A DNA stretch of 64,000 nucleotides, taken from assembly GCA_001972305.1 (NCBI GenBank), contig BDDD01001380.1, positions 198,928 through 262,927 of the forward strand, in the 5' to 3' direction. This DNA comes from Cephalotus follicularis. Lineage: Eukaryota > Streptophyta > Magnoliopsida > Oxalidales > Cephalotaceae. This document shows, in pieces, positions 23,763-33,962 of this stretch (its first letter is position 1; the number at the start of each line of letters is the position of its first letter). The notes beneath the pieces were generated by a model. The model saw nothing but the letters and a program-made list of their open reading frames with translations, did not search any database and had not been told where the DNA came from. A program made the translations under genes and the position numbers.

Positions 23763-23776
23763 CTTATAAATAGAGG
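23763..23776 (+). promoter_or_regulatory. TATA box, copia 5' LTR
   Basis: CTTATAAATAGAGG is a near-ideal plant TATA box, about 115 bp downstream of the motif array, and is conserved in the 3' LTR. Confidence 0.7.
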
Positions 23777-24279
23777 CTGAATCAATAGCAAAAGCATCAA
23801 GCAAATATGAAAGTGAATTAGCATACAACTTTCACATTCTTAAGGTAATTTGTTCTATTTTGCAACCTATATCTTTTGATATTGTTTTATGAGCATTACT
23901 TTCAAATCCAACCTATCTAGAGGTTATCACAAACATAACACACTACTAAAAATTGTTGTTGTATCACCAGATCATTAGTACCTGAATTCAAAGTTGGGAT
24001 TTAGCTTATAAAAATCCGAGTTAGGATTTAGCTCGCAAAAATTCGAGTTAGGATTGATCTTGTAAAAATCCAGAAATAGTTGGGATTGTAATCGGGGGAT
24101 TACAAACCTAGTGGAACCTCAAGTGCTACTTGGGAGAGTGGACGTAGGCGCATTCGGCCGAACCACTATAAATTTGTTTACATCTCTCTTTCCCTACTCT
24201 TTTATTTAATTGCACTTTAATTTTGATTGCTTTTATTTGTTAGAGTAATTTGATTGTTTATTTGCCTATCTTGTTTTGT

Positions 24280-25393
24280 GATTTCTTCGATGGTAATAAC
24301 TATAATGAATGGAAAGTTAAAATGACTTCATTCATTCAATCCCTTGATTACGATCTTTGGGATATAGTTGCATTTGGTCTAGAGATGCCTAAAGAAACCA
24401 TTTCTAAAACAAGAATGAGATATGATAAAAAAGAAAAAGAAATGATAAAACTAAATCGTATGGACAAACATATTTTTTTTTTGTGCTTTAAGTTCTAACG
24501 AATTTGATCACATTTCCTCTTGTAACTCGGCAAAGGAAATTGGGGATAAGTTGGAAGATATATATGAGGAAAAGAATGTTGAAGGAGTAACTTCATGTCT
24601 CATGGCTCTTGAGGAATCTAAAAGCGAAAGCGATGAAGAAGATGCAAGCAAATGAGAAAATGAGGTAAGTTACGATGATTTTGTAGAAATTGTAGATAGA
24701 TATACCTCGATCATTTCATCTTTAAAGAATAAAATTAAATGTTTGACTATTAAAAACAATGAGCTAAAAACGAATATTTCTTCCACTTCGATGAATGAAA
24801 ATGAATCTAAAGAAGAAGAAATAAGTTTGTTGAAAAAAGAAAATAGTTGTTTAAAAATTGACGTTGATGCTTTCAAGAAGAACAATATCTTGTTATTTAA
24901 AGAAAATGAATCCTTGAAAAATGAAATAGATATATTAAATATGTCTTTAGAATTATCAACTAATTTCAAGGAGGAAAACGAACATCTGAAAATTGAAATA
25001 GACGCTCAAAAGAAAACTTTTTCAAAATTCTCTAGTAGTAGTGATAAATTAGATAGACTACTAGGTGTACGAATATGTGTTTTCGATAGAGCTGGTTTAG
25101 GCTTTGACAAAATGAATAAAGTTAAACATTTTGAAAAATTTTTAGATAGAAAGAAAATTGATAATGGAGTTTCTTGTAACTATTGTGGCTAAGTTGGACA
25201 TTTAGCTAGTAAGTGTTGGCATAAAAAGTATGCAGCTTCTTGTAACTATTGTGGCAAAATTGGACATCTAGTTAGTGATTGTTGGCATAGAAAGAATAAT
25301 ATAAAAATTAAAAAGATTTGGGTTCAGAAAGGAACTATTCCTACTAACTTCAAAGGACCCAAAGTCATTTGGGTACCAAAGAAATCAACATGA
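24280..25393 (+). pseudogene. gag: Copia gag, internally deleted
   Basis: Opens with the SIRE-type gag N-terminal motif (FFDGNNYNEWKVKM, near 24285-24325). After a frameshift near 24480 and a jump near 24573 (KLEDIYEEKNVEG) it reaches the gag C-terminal half. The central capsid region usual in this clade is missing. A Glu/Lys/Asn-rich coiled-coil-like segment follows (24743-25020), then two CCHC knuckles (CNYCG-x-VGHLASKCWH broken by a TAA at 25190, and CNYCGKIGHLVSDCWH at 25232-25279). Other stops are near 24652 and 25391. Confidence 0.82.
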
Positions 25394-25414
25394 TTATGTT
25401 CTTTGTAGGAGCAC

Positions 25415-26944
25415 TTGAAATCCAAAACCAATCAATGGTATATGGATAGTGGTTGCTCCAAACATATGATGGGTGGCAAAAATCAATTCATCACCCTAAA
25501 GCCAAAAGAAGGAGGACAAATGACATTTGGAGACAATGCAAAAGGGAAAATTGAAGGAGTTGTCACCACAGGTAAAAACTCTTCAACCTCTATTGACAAC
25601 GTTCTGTATGTCAAGGGACTCAAACATAACCTTCTTAGCATAAGTCAATTATGTGACAAAGGTTATAGAGTCACTTTCAAAAATACACATTGCATAGTAG
25701 TTAATGTCTTAGATAATTCCATCAAGTTCATTAGATATAGACAAGATAATGTTTATGTTATAAATCTAAAAGATCTTAATTTTCAAAATGTAAAATGTCT
25801 TATCTCAATGAATAATGATAATAGTTGGTTATGGCATAGGAGACTTGGTCATGCTAACATGAACACTATTTCTAAAATTCTGAGATATGATCTTATTAAA
25901 GGTCTTCCCAAACTTTCTTTTGAAAAAGATAAAATTTGTGAAGCTTGTCAAATGGGAAAACAAACTCGATCATCTTTTAAAAGCAAAATTGTAGTTTCCA
26001 CAACTATGCCATTAGAACTATTGCATATGGACTTATTTGGACCATCTAGGCCTAGAAGTCTTGGTGGGAAACAATATGTCTTAGTCATTGTAGATGATTT
26101 TTCAAGATTTACATGGACTCTATTTTTAACCAACAAAAATGATGCTTTTGATGAATATAAAATATTTTGTAAAAAGATTCAAAATGAAAAAAATTCTACC
26201 AATAAATCTATTAGAAGTGATCATGGTAGAGAATTTGAAAATATTGTTTTTGAAAACTTTTACAATCAAAATGGTTTTGTCCATAACTTTTCTACTCCTA
26301 GAACTCCTCAACAAAACGGAGTTGTAGAGAGAAAGAATAGGACTTTAAAAGAAATGGCAAGAATTATGCTTTGTGAAAATTCTTTGCCAAAATATTTTTG
26401 GGCTGAGGTTGTTAATACTACATGTTATGTGTTAAATCATATAACAATAAGGCTCATTCTCAAAAAGACTCCATATGAATTATGGAGGCAGAGAAAACCT
26501 AATATTAGTTACTTTTGTACATTCGGGTGCAAATTCTTTGTGCATAACAATGGCAAGGACAATCTTGGTAAGTTTGACGCCAAAGCAAATGAAGGTATTT
26601 TTCTTGGTTACTCAAACTCTAGTAAAGCATTCAAAATTTTTAATAAGATAAGATTAGTGGTAGAAGAATCTGTACATGTTATTTTTGATGAATCTAATCT
26701 TGTTATTTCTTCTCAAGTACATAATGATGACGATATAGATATTCTTTTAGAGAAAGTCGATGATATGTCATTAAATGATGTGTTACCTCAAACAGTAGAA
26801 GAAAGATCTTCACAATCATTAGAATATAGCATTCCACAAGTTAGGAATAGGAACATTGTAAGAAATCACCCTCTTGATGCTATCATAAATAATCCTACAA
26901 GAGGTGTAACTACTAGGTCTTCATATAATGCTTGTAACTATTAG
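25415..26944 (+). CDS. pol: Copia pol, protease and integrase (509-codon open part)
   Basis: The longest intact part of the copia polyprotein. Protease active-site motif MDSGCSKHMMGG lies near residues 10-21. The integrase zinc region has HRRLGH (about 142-147) and CEACQMGK (about 174-181). The integrase core has its first Asp in MDLFGPSRP (about 206), second Asp in SDHGREFEN (about 269), and Glu in QQNGVVERKNR (about 305). Integrase inserts the cDNA into the nuclear genome; protease cuts the polyprotein. The natural start is upstream: the ATG at 25415 is internal and is preceded by stops at 25391 and 25406. The frame ends at TAG 26942, just before the RT domain. Confidence 0.88.
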   Translation: MKSKTNQWYMDSGCSKHMMGGKNQFITLKPKEGGQMTFGDNAKGKIEGVVTTGKNSSTSIDNVLYVKGLKHNLLSISQLCDKGYRVTFKNTHCIVVNVLDNSIKFIRYRQDNVYVINLKDLNFQNVKCLISMNNDNSWLWHRRLGHANMNTISKILRYDLIKGLPKLSFEKDKICEACQMGKQTRSSFKSKIVVSTTMPLELLHMDLFGPSRPRSLGGKQYVLVIVDDFSRFTWTLFLTNKNDAFDEYKIFCKKIQNEKNSTNKSIRSDHGREFENIVFENFYNQNGFVHNFSTPRTPQQNGVVERKNRTLKEMARIMLCENSLPKYFWAEVVNTTCYVLNHITIRLILKKTPYELWRQRKPNISYFCTFGCKFFVHNNGKDNLGKFDAKANEGIFLGYSNSSKAFKIFNKIRLVVEESVHVIFDESNLVISSQVHNDDDIDILLEKVDDMSLNDVLPQTVEERSSQSLEYSIPQVRNRNIVRNHPLDAIINNPTRGVTTRSSYNACNY

Positions 26945-28489
26945 CTTTTCTATCTCAAATCGAGCCTAAGAACATAGCTGAGGCCGAAAATGATGAGCTT
27001 TGGATTATAGCTATGCAAGAAGAGCTAAATCAGTTTAAAAGCAATGATGTTTGGGAACTAGTAGCCATGCCTGATGACCATTCGATTATTGGAACAAAAT
27101 GGGTTTTTAGAAATAAAATGGATGATCATGGTGTTATTGTTAGAAATAAGGCTAGACTAGTTCCTAAGGGCTATTCCCAGGAAGAAGTAATAGATTTTGA
27201 TGAGGCTTATGCCACTATAGCTAGACTTGAATCTATTCATATGTTACTTGCATTTGCATCTCATAAAAATTTTACATTATGTCAAATGGATGTTGAAAGA
27301 GCTTTTTAAAATGGATTTATTAAGGAAGAAATTTATGTTGAACAACCCCCTGGATTTCTTGATCCGTTTTTTCCTAACCATGTTTTTAAATTGCAAAAAG
27401 AGTTGTATGGTTTGAAACGAGCTCCATGAGCTTGGTATGAAAGGTTAAGTAGTTTTTTAATTTCAAATGATTTCAAAAGAGGATTTGTTGATATTACTTT
27501 ATTTACTAAAAGAAATCATGATGATATATTAATAGTACAAGTTTACGTTGATGGTATTGTTTTTGGTTCTACTAACGAAGTTATGTGTAAAGACTTTACT
27601 AAATTGATGAAAGATGAGTTTGAGATGACTATGATGGGAGAGCTTAGTTTCTTCCTCGGACTTCAAATAAAACAACTCAAAGACGGAATCTTTATCAACC
27701 AGTCCAAGTATGTGAAGGATCTTCTCAAGCACTTTGGATTGGAAAATGTGAAGCATAGTAAGAGACCAATGAGTACTTCAACAAGGCTTGATAAGGATGA
27801 AAAAGGAAGATCTATTGATCAAAAGCTTTATAGATGTATGATAGGATCTTTGTTATATCTTACTGCTAGTAGACCAAATATCTTGTTTGTTGTGTGCTTA
27901 TGTGCACGTTTTCAAGCTAATCCTAAAGAGTCACATTTATTTGTAGTAAAACGTATCTTTAAGTATCTTGCATATACACCTTCACTAGGCTTATGGTATC
28001 CTAGGGAATCAAGTTTTGATTTACACGCATACACTAATGCCGATTTAGGCGGTTATAAGATTGATAGGAGGAGCACAAGCGGTTCATGTCATTTTTTAGG
28101 AAGCATGTCAGTTTCATGGTTTAGTAAAAAGCAAAATTTTGTTGCTCTTTCCACAACTGAGGCTGAATATATAGCTGCCGGAAGTTGTTGTGCCCAAGCA
28201 ATTTGGATGAAACAATAACTAGTGGACCATGGTTATATATTTAGTAAAATTCTAATAAAATGTGACAATACTAGTAGCATTTGTTTGTCAAAAAAATCAC
28301 GTTCATCACTCTAGAACTAAACATATAGACATTAGACATTATTTCATTAGAGATCATATAGAAAAAGAAGATGAGGTTCTCACATATATTCCCACAAAAG
28401 AGCAAATTGTAGATATTTTCACAAAACCTCTTGATGAAAATACCTTTTCAAATCTTAGGAGAGAACTAGGTTTATGTGAAATAGAGTAA
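26945..28489 (+). pseudogene. pol: Copia pol, RT and RNase H
   Basis: RT starts near 26985 (ENDELWIIAMQEELNQF) and includes WVFRNKMDDHG and CQMDVERAF, with a TAA at 27307 where Leu is expected. A TGA at 27427 follows. The catalytic box reads VYVDGIVFG (27542-27568), where the family has YVDD, so one metal-binding Asp has become Gly. RNase H follows (YTNADLGG near 28031, STTEAEY near 28153). A TAA at 28216 and a frameshift near 28260 precede the C-terminal TKHIDIRHYFIRDHIEK. Confidence 0.9.
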
Positions 28490-28927
28490 TATCATATGCA
28501 TTTGTTTTTGTTTAAGGGGGAGTATCCATGATTTTTGGTTGAATGTTAGCAAACCCTTTTGATGATTTCCAAAAAAGGGGAGATTAGCACTTGTTGAGAT
28601 GTTTTAAGAAGAAATGTTTATTTGTTTTTAAGGACATTCATGTTTTAAGAAAAAAATGTTTATTTGTTTTATGTTTATTTGTTTTTAAGGACATTCATGT
28701 TTTGGGGGAGACATTTATTTATGTTGGTTAGTTTTGTGTTTGCAATAAGTTTGAATTGTTTAGTAGTTTTGGTATTGCATAAGTTAAGGGGGAGCTTTAG
28801 CTTACTACTTTGTTTTTAACAGTTAAATTGGTATTAGTGCTTTGTTTTTAAAAATTAAATAGGTTTTACTTTGGTATTGCTTAAGTTTTTATTGTGTATG
28901 TTTTGTCATCATCAAAAAGGGGGATAT
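28490..28927 (+). other. Copia 3' UTR with several polypurine runs; PPT at 28914-28924
   Basis: Non-coding. It contains a 35-bp tandem block (TGTTTATTTGTTTTTAAGG near 28617-28690) and five purine-rich runs with GGGG cores (near 28514, 28574, 28704, 28788 and 28914). The last, AAAAAGGGGGA, lies three bases before the 3' LTR and is the probable primer for plus-strand synthesis. Confidence 0.75.
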
Positions 28928-29054
28928 TGTTGACATTTACGTGTTACAATCTTGGTTTTGATGACAACAAAGCACCTAACTTGTTTGTTGATGTGAAGGA
29001 ACAAACAAGTCGAGTTGCACTTAAAACAAGCAAAATATGCAGAACAGTCCTATT

Positions 29055-29470
29055 GGCGTCAACTTGGGTTTGCAAGAAGATCTTCATCAACACCCTAATG
29101 ATTCTCGTCAACATGCTGGGAATACTGATTTTGGCGTCAACGCCATAAGGAAGACGTCAACGCCAAATGGTGCAAAAATAATCCAGAGACATAGACATTA
29201 ACGTGAAGACATATTGGCGTCAACACCTATAAGGAAGACGTCAACGCCAATATTAGACGTCAACGCAAAAGGATGCACAAATCTCAAATTGACTTGGATG
29301 TTAACGCAGAAGAAGAATGAAGTCAAAGCAAAAGGATATTCACGTCAACGCCATGCTTGCACGTCAACGTGAATAAATCATAAATCAGACAAGTAGCAAT
29401 GGAGTCAACGTGAAGAACCAAAGAAGTTAACGCAATCAGATATAGACGTCAACGCCATGCGTACACGTCG
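29055..29470. repeat. GTCAAC-motif array (GGCGTCAACGCC type)
   Basis: Second copy of the copia LTR array, about eighteen cores. Here ACGTCGACGCC is seen at 29466 where the 5' LTR has ACGATGACGCC, showing the CpG form. Confidence 0.82.
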
Positions 29471-29592
29471 ACGCCAAAGACAGCCAGACACAAAAATATG
29501 TAAAATTTGAATGTGCTAAAATGGTGAGAACTTTCCCTAGCTTACTCCAACGGATCCTTGACAAATGCAACAACTATATGACTGCAAAGAAA

Positions 29593-29606
29593 CTTATAAA
29601 TAGAGG
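29593..29606 (+). promoter_or_regulatory. TATA box, copia 3' LTR
   Basis: CTTATAAATAGAGG, identical to the 5' LTR copy. It could drive transcription out into gypsy II. Confidence 0.65.
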
Positions 29607-30112
29607 CCAAATCAACAGCAAAAGCATCAAGCAAATCTGCAAGTGAATTAGCATACAACTTTCATATTCTTAAGATCATTTGTTCTATTTTTCAACCTAT
29701 ATCTTTTGATATTGTTTTCTGAGCATTACTTTCAAATCCAACCTATCTAGAGGTTATCACAAACACAACACACTACCGAAAATTGTAGTTGTATCACCAG
29801 GTCATTAGTAGCTTATAAAAATCCGAGTTAGGATTTAGCTTGCAAAAATCCGAGTTAGGATTGATCTTGTAAAAATTTAGAAACATTTGGGATTGTGATT
29901 GGGGGATTACAAACCTAGTGAGATGTAGGTGCATTCGACCGAACCACTATAAATTTGTTTGCATCTCTCTTTGCCGACTCTTTTATTTAATTGCACTTTA
30001 ATTTTTATTGCTTTTATTTGTTACAGTAATTTGATTGTTTATTTGCCTATCTTGTTTTGTCTTTAAAAATCGAAAAGGGTTATCTAGGTTGCTTTAGTGG
30101 ACCTTCATTGAG

Positions 30113-31312
30113 CAATATGAAAAGGGAAATAGCAGAATTCGTTGCTTCCTGCCTAACATGCCAACAAATTAAAGTAGAGCATCAGAGACCAGCAGCATTG
30201 CTGAAACCTTTGCCTGTGACGTAGTGGAAATGAGAACATAATACAATGGATTTTGTGATAGGACTACCCAGGACAAGGACTAACCGTGATTCTATATGGT
30301 AATTGTTGATCGCTTGACCAAATCAGCTCATTTTCTCGTGATCAAAACAACTTATTCCCTCACACGATTAGCAAATCTGTACATTGCAGATATTGTTAGA
30401 CTCAATGGAGTACTAATTAGTGTGGTGTTCGATAGAGACCCTCGATTCACATCGATGTTTTGGAGGAAACTGCAAGAAGCTTTTGGTACCCAGCTGAATT
30501 TTAGCACAGTTTTTCATCCCCAGACTAATGGTCAGTCTAAGCGGACTATTCAAAGTATGGAGGACATGCTGCGGACATGTGTGTTAGATTGGGGTGGCAA
30601 TTGGGATGAACATCTACCCTTAGTAGAGTTATCGTATAATAACATTTATCATGCTAGCATTGGAATGGCACCATTTGAGGCTCTCTATGGCCGAAAATGA
30701 AGAACCCAAATCTGTTGGTTCAAAGTTGGCGAACAGAGTATGGTGGGACCTAAGCTCGTACAAGAAACATCTGAGAAGGCGAAGATGATTAGAGAAAGGA
30801 TTTTAACCGAACAAATCAGCCAGAAAAGTTATGCAGACCGCCGCAGGCGAGAGTTAGAGTTTACCATGGGTGATCACATATTCCTTAAAGTGTCCCCGAG
30901 TAAAGGAATCATGAGATTTGGCAATAAAGGAAAGCTAGCCCCTCAATTTATAGGACCTTTTGAGATCCTTGAAAGAGTGGGTGTCGTCGCCTACCGACAT
31001 GCCTTACCACCCATCCTAGCTGATGTGCATAATGTATTTCATGTTTCAATGCTAAGGAAATATCATAATGACCCTTCCCATGTGTTGCAATGGGAGCCAT
31101 TGGATTTCAGATCGGATATGAGTTTAAAAGAGATGCCTATCCAGATCCTCGACCATCGGATCAAACAATTGAGAAGTAAAGTCATTCCTTTGGTGAAGGT
31201 GCTATGGCAATACCATGGGGTTGAAGAAGCCACTTGGGAGAGAAGAAGATATGAAAGCTATGCATCAACATTTGTTCTGACCTTAGGGAATCTCGAGACG
31301 AGATTTGTCTAA
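30113..31312 (+). pseudogene. pol: Gypsy II integrase, distal part
   Basis: Continues the gypsy II integrase after the copia insertion. It has the zinc-region cysteines (CLTCQQ near 30150), the core with DRDPRF near 30431-30448, and a HPQTNGQSK motif near 30517 where Lys replaces the family Glu. A C-terminal LVKVLWQYHGVEEATWE chromodomain-type tail ends it. Stops near 30223, 30232, 30299 and 30698 interrupt it, and the last residues are shifted out of frame near 31245. Strand exchange into host DNA is the family role; this copy is dead. Confidence 0.9.
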
Positions 31313-31323
31313 GGAGGGGAAGA
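31310..31323 (+). other. Polypurine tract, gypsy II
   Basis: TAAGGAGGGGAAGA precedes the 3' LTR, as in gypsy III and (inverted) gypsy IV. Confidence 0.8.
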
Positions 31324-31537
31324 TATAATGGCCCCAAGTATTATATATAATTAATTATGGATATTGGGCCTCAGAATCTTTTCCTTCTTGGGCCGAATTG
31401 GACTAGGAGAAGAAGCATGTGTGTGGACTTCAGGTGCGAGGGAATTGGGCCGACCACATTAAAAATCTCCATCCCAATTACCCCTTTGTAAAGGCGGCAA
31501 AAATGTGTAGTGTGTTCTGGAACCTTCCTCATGCAAT

Positions 31538-31546
31538 TATAAAAGA
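31538..31546 (+). promoter_or_regulatory. TATA box, gypsy II LTR
   Basis: TATAAAAGA about 215 bp into the LTR, before a GA-rich leader. A second candidate TATATAAAT is at 31695-31703. Confidence 0.5.
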
Positions 31547-32036
31547 GAGAGACGCCCGTTAGGAGCATTTTTGACACTCTCACACTCTCCCATTCTAGAG
31601 AAAACGAGAGAAAAGAGATAGTGGAAGATGGTGTCTGGCGTCACAGGAAGGAATATGACAAAGGGAGTAACCTTTTCTATGCCTCATGTACTCCTATATA
31701 AATCCCATCTCCTGGAGCTGTGGGAGTAATAAGAAGAGAGACGAGGTGCATGGCGTTGAAGGAAGTCCAGAATCAAGGGAACCGCGCATCTCCATTTTCA
31801 ACTAAATCTAGGTAGGTAACTATGTGTTTGAGCTCTTCATAAATGTCTGTTTATGTGTGTGTGAATTGTTTGTTTGTGTGATTGTATTATGTGCTATGTG
31901 GTGTGTAATGCTTGAATTATTGTTATGCTTCTTAGACTAGGATTAGATAAATAGGTTGTATATGATGAGAATTGAGCATTGAAAGTGAAATTAAGTAAGA
32001 GTAGACGACTATGTTCACGTCCCTGCTCTACAAAGG

Positions 32037-32215
32037 ATCCTAGCAGTCAGTCAATGACTAGCAGAGGACTCTAGCATTCTAGCAGAGGATCATAGTAGTC
32101 AGTCGAGGACTAGTAGAGAACTCTAGCGGACTAGCAGAGGATCCGAGCAGTCTAGCAGAGGACTAGTAGAGGACCCTAGCAGTCTAGAAGAGGATTAGCT
32201 GAAGACTACCAGAGG
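32037..32215. repeat. Short tandem tract, CTAGCAGAGGA units
   Basis: About ten degenerate copies of CTAGCAGAGGA(CT/TC), 15-20 bp apart, within the gypsy II LTR. Confidence 0.75.
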
Positions 32216-32333
32216 ACTTAGAGCTTCCTAGCTCGAAGTCAGACTAGTCCCCAGAGGACTCAGAGCTTCCTAGCTCAAAGTTGGACCTATCTTCAAAGGA
32301 CTCAAAACTCCTTCGTCCGAGAACTCTAGTCCA

Positions 32334-32458
32334 GAGCATGCCAAACCATGAGTCTCCCGAGCATGCCAAACCATGAGTATCCCGAGCATGCCAGACCATG
32401 AGTCTCCAGAGCATGCTAGACCATAAGTCTCACGAGCATTCTAGACCATGAGTCTACT
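32334..32458. repeat. 25-bp tandem repeat, five copies
   Basis: Units start GAGCATG at 32334, 32359, 32384 and 32409, with a changed fifth (GAGCATT) at 32434. Each has CCA[AT]GAGT in the middle. Confidence 0.88.
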
Positions 32459-32582
32459 GAGCAGACCAGCTCTTCCAGACGTAGAGAAGACTAACGCACA
32501 ATTGTATGGTGCCCAAAGAGCGCAGAGCAGAACAATTCCTCCACCTGATGAACATAGAGACTCGATAGTAATAAGTCCTATG

Positions 32583-32864
32583 ACAGGTGAACTTAAGAGT
32601 GAAATCCGTATAGAGACTATCCCTTAGCAGGTGAGCTCAAAAGGGGTGAATTCCGCCAGAGCAGGTGAACCTAAGGGTGAATTCCGCATGGCAGGTGAAC
32701 CTCGAGCGAATCCTGCTTAGTAGGTGAACCTAGGGATGAATTATACATGAGAAGGTGAACCTAAGGGTGAATTATGATAGATCAGGTGAACCTAAGGGTG
32801 AATTCCGCATGGCAGGTGAACCTAAAGGTGAATTCTGCATGGCAGGTGAATCCAAAGGTGAACA
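32583..32864. repeat. Tandem tract of CAGGTGAACCTAAGGGTGAA units (about 28 bp)
   Basis: About nine units of a CAGGTGAAC...GTGAATTC pattern with variable tails. Gypsy III inserted just after the last unit. Confidence 0.85.
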
Positions 32865-33015
32865 GCCATAGAAACTGTAACGCCTGGGGTTTTCATTAAA
32901 GTGTAATGTTGCTTTTCCAATGTAATTTTACACCTTGTGTTAATGAGAAACGTGTTTTCCCTCTTTTGTGTGTTGAAAAGTTGCAAGAAAGTGTGTTGGT
33001 GTGTTTTCTGTGCAG

Positions 33016-33165
33016 GGGGCAGCCGACTGCCTCAGGGAAGCAGCCGAATGGATCCCTTGCTAAGGCGCAGCAGCCAGCTGCTGTGAGGAAGCAGCCGGCT
33101 GGTGTGGGTGTCGGCAGAAATAGCCGACTGCCAAGTCATGGCAGTCGACTGCCAGGCGCCAGACA
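33016..33165. repeat. GTCGAC-motif array I (CAGCCGACTGCC type)
   Basis: About seven cores (CAGCCGACTGCC, CAGTCGACTGCC, CAGCCAGCTG), 15-30 bp apart, upstream of the TATA box. Confidence 0.82.
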
Positions 33166-33179
33166 GCACACGTGCTGTC
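33162..33179. promoter_or_regulatory. G-box inside a hyphenated palindrome
   Basis: GACAGCAC-AC-GTGCTGTC, an 8-bp stem with CACGTG at 33169-33174, lies about 37 bp upstream of the TATA-like box. It is kept in the 3' LTR (near 40201-40218) and, inverted, in solo LTR S5 (near 62037-62052). CACGTG is the core bound by plant bZIP and bHLH factors; binding here is inferred. Confidence 0.55.
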
Positions 33180-33208
33180 AGGCTTGAAGTGACAAAAAGG
33201 GGGTGTTG

Positions 33209-33218
33209 GCTTTATATG
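33209..33218 (+). promoter_or_regulatory. TATA-like box, gypsy III 5' LTR
   Basis: GCTTTATATGG, followed by a purine-rich leader. Conserved in the 3' LTR near 40247-40257. Confidence 0.5.
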
Positions 33219-33689
33219 GCAAAGGACAGAGAGGGGGACCGGGTTTCTCCATAAAAAACAAAAACATTCCTCCTCAATCTCCATCTTTCTCAGAGAGTTT
33301 AAGTGTGTTTGAAAGTAGAGTAGAGGGAGTGAAAGTGTGTGTGTGTGTGTGTTGTGGATCTAAGGAGCTTTGTGTAGAACCGAGGACTTGGAGGCTGGGG
33401 CAGTGGAGGAACCGGACCAGTGGAGGTTGCTGAACGAGTTGAGGAGTGCAAAAGCCTTAGATTTGGACTTAAAGAGGTGGATTGCAGCTCCTAACTTGGA
33501 GTTCTATGGTAGGGGGAAAGTCGTTTTTGCACTTAATTTCAACTATTAATGTATTCCATGAAACGAAATGCATGTTTGTGTTATATTGTGAGCCTGGAAT
33601 GTGTTGTTGCATAAATGTGATGTTTTGGGTTGAGTTGGGTGTGTGTTGTGGCTTGTATAGGTGCTATTTTTCTACATCTTCTACAGAAT

Positions 33690-33962
33690 CCAGTCGACTG
33701 CCCGTGTTGGGCAGTCGACTGCTTAATGGGTCCAGCCGACTGTTCTTGGGAGGCCAGTCGACTGCCCATGTGTGTCTCTGGGTAGTGCCTGCAGAGGTTG
33801 TGTAGTCGACTGCTGTAGGTCAGCAACCGACTATTGGGTGGGGACAGCCGACTGTCCTGAGGGACAGCCGACTGTCGAGTGTGAGCAGCTGACTGCCTGG
33901 GTTGGGTAGCCGACTGTTTCGAGGGGAACAGCCGACTGCCAGTGGGAGGCAGTCGACTGTTA
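33690..33962. repeat. GTCGAC-motif array II (AGTCGACTG type)
   Basis: About twelve cores, such as CAGTCGACTGC, CAGCCGACTG and CAGCTGACTG, every 18-28 bp, downstream of the TATA box and so in transcribed LTR. Confidence 0.85.

Larger units (their letters stand above)
23074..24279 (+). repeat. Copia 5' LTR, 3' end deleted
   Basis: Starts TGGTGACATTTAC (TGTTGACATTTAC in the 3' LTR). It aligns with the 3' LTR up to CCTATCTTGTTTTGT and then passes directly into gag, so about 45 bp of LTR end and the primer-binding site are missing. It includes a repeated block near 23990-24070 with CGAGTTAGGAT units. Confidence 0.88.
23074..30107 (+). mobile_element. Ty1/copia element (SIRE/Maximus-like), 7.0 kb
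   Basis: LTRs at 23074-24279 (its end is deleted) and 28928-30107. Domain order is gag, protease, integrase, RT, RNase H, which defines Ty1/copia. The flanks TGGAG (23069-23073) and TTGAG (30108-30112) are a 5-bp duplication with one mismatch, and the gypsy II frame continues across it. The end of the 5' LTR, the primer-binding site and the start of gag are deleted in one piece at 24279/24280. Stops, frameshifts and a changed RT active site make it non-autonomous. Confidence 0.9.
28928..30107 (+). repeat. Copia 3' LTR (1180 bp)
   Basis: Starts TGTTGACATTTACGTG and ends TAGTGGACCTTCA. It matches the 5' LTR along its length and retains the part lost there. TATA box CTTATAAATAGAGG at 29593-29606. 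Confidence 0.88.
31324..32875 (+). repeat. Gypsy II 3' LTR, first part
   Basis: Starts TATAATGGCCCC (the usual TGTAAT with one change). It includes a TATA box, leader and three different tandem-repeat tracts (32037-32215, 32334-32458, 32583-32864). It is cut by gypsy III at 32875 and resumes at 42194. This LTR has no clear GTCGAC array, unlike most others in the window. Confidence 0.85.
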
